Program-made: the position numbers and the translations under genes
NCBI GenBank assembly: GCA_028289725.1
Contig: JANQOH010000226.1
Coordinates: 1-6,614, forward strand
Origin: Alphaproteobacteria bacterium
GTDB lineage: Bacteria > Pseudomonadota > Alphaproteobacteria > UBA7887
Direction: 5' to 3'
DNA length: 6,614 nucleotides
Shown here: positions 6,197-6,614 of the stretch, piece after piece
Numbering within the stretch: position 1 is the stretch's first letter
Layout: each line of letters opens with the position of its first letter
Notes under the pieces: model-generated
The model's input: the letters and a program-made list of their open reading frames with translations, nothing else
What the model was told of the DNA's origin: nothing
Databases searched by the model: none

Positions 6197-6341
6197 AACT
6201 GTTCGTTGGCCCGCGTCGCGTCGTCAATTTGTATCCCGCCGCTCCTTCGCCGCGCGCGGCAGCACCGAATTTGCCAGACCCATGTAGCCTCGCCGCCACG
6301 CAATGTGCAAATCGGGCCGACGCATGGCATAGAGTGCGTCC
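6197..6341. other. Divergent intergenic region
   Basis: These 145 bases separate the leftward hypothetical gene from rightward prmA and should hold both promoters. I could not identify convincing -35/-10 pairs. A 12-bp perfect palindrome, GCCGCGCGCGGC, lies at 6249-6260; its simple CG composition makes chance likely. A minus-strand frame of up to 39 codons (6343-6227) has no ribosome site, and its ATG overlaps the prmA ATG. Confidence 0.4.
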
Positions 6342-6614
6342 ATGTCTGAGTCATCCGCCAGCCCGTCGGACGCGCTGTGGCAGGCCGTCATCCGCGTTCC
6401 GAAACCGAGCTTCGAGCTGTTCGAAGCAAGCTTCGAGGGTGCGCTGTCGGTTTCGAGCGAACCGGACGGCGAAGACCGCTTCCGCCTCACCGCGATCTAT
6501 GCGGGGAAACCGGACAAAGACGCTCTTGAAACGGGCTTGGCGATCGCGGCGGCGGCCGCCGCCACGCCGATTCCGACGCTATCGCTTTCGCCGCTGGAAA
6601 CACGCGATTGGGTC
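6342..6614 (+). CDS. prmA: Ribosomal protein L11 methyltransferase, N-terminal part (cut by window end)
   Basis: 91 codons are open from ATG 6342 to the window end, with no stop. PrmA is a cytoplasmic S-adenosylmethionine-dependent enzyme that methylates ribosomal protein L11. The visible part is the N-terminal substrate-recognition domain. It begins MSESSASPSDALWQAVIRV, continues with an acidic stretch rich in FE/SS/EPDGED, and ends in LETRDWV, the DWV element conserved in PrmA before the linker to the methyltransferase domain. The SAM-binding motifs lie beyond the window and cannot be checked. The reading frame is closed just upstream by TAG (ATG GCA TAG at 6324-6332), so ATG 6342 is the first usable ATG. 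The ribosome site is weak (TAGAG about 7-11 bases upstream). PrmA is usually about 290 residues, so roughly a third is present. Confidence 0.75.
   Translation, partial: MSESSASPSDALWQAVIRVPKPSFELFEASFEGALSVSSEPDGEDRFRLTAIYAGKPDKDALETGLAIAAAAAATPIPTLSLSPLETRDWV

Noticed and set aside
6227..6343. 39-codon minus-strand small protein beginning MDALYAMRRPDL
   Set aside because: The product looks superficially protein-like, but it lacks a ribosome site and its ATG overlaps the divergent prmA ATG within CATG.

Overview
The window looks like chromosomal DNA of a GC-rich alphaproteobacterium, judging by high-GC codons, the style of the PrmA N-terminus and sigma-54/NtrC-like regulatory signals. No mobile element, CRISPR array, tRNA or rRNA was seen. 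Gene functions are inferred from motifs and remembered family resemblance; no database search was possible.

Main content (about 404-4964, minus strand): a compact five-gene operon read right to left. In order it holds an exported substrate-binding protein (4772-3690), an ABC permease (3653-2838), an ABC ATPase (2841-2062), a binuclear-metal ureohydrolase (2081-825) and a small His-rich protein (835-404). From the permease/ATPase junction onward the genes overlap by 4, 20 and 11 bases. The binding protein resembles the NitT/TauT-type family found beside 'urea carboxylase' genes, many of which are now known to act on guanidine. The ureohydrolase has the long N-terminus and the HFDRHAD motif I associate with the Ni-dependent guanidine hydrolase GdmH. 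The best reading is a guanidine uptake and hydrolysis operon: import guanidine, then split it to urea and ammonia. The last gene has seven histidines in its first 23 residues, and I propose it as a metal (nickel) donor for the hydrolase. It is neither HypA nor HypB, the accessory proteins known for GdmH in cyanobacteria.

Control: 5' of the operon is a near-perfect sigma-54 promoter (4964-4950) and, about 60 bases further upstream, a 17-bp TGCA-N9-TGCA palindrome (5017-5033) with NtrC-site geometry. Together they suggest nitrogen-limitation control. I found no guanidine riboswitch in the leader. The leader has an 8-bp stem with an inner hairpin (4828-4874), a strong hairpin separates the binding-protein and permease genes (3661-3680), and an intrinsic-terminator-like hairpin (337-369) follows the last gene.

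Right flank: an unrecognised soluble protein of about 327 residues (6172-5189, minus), then the divergent start of prmA (ribosomal protein L11 methyltransferase), cut by the window end. Left flank (1-336): GC-rich DNA with an inverted repeat and no gene I can support.
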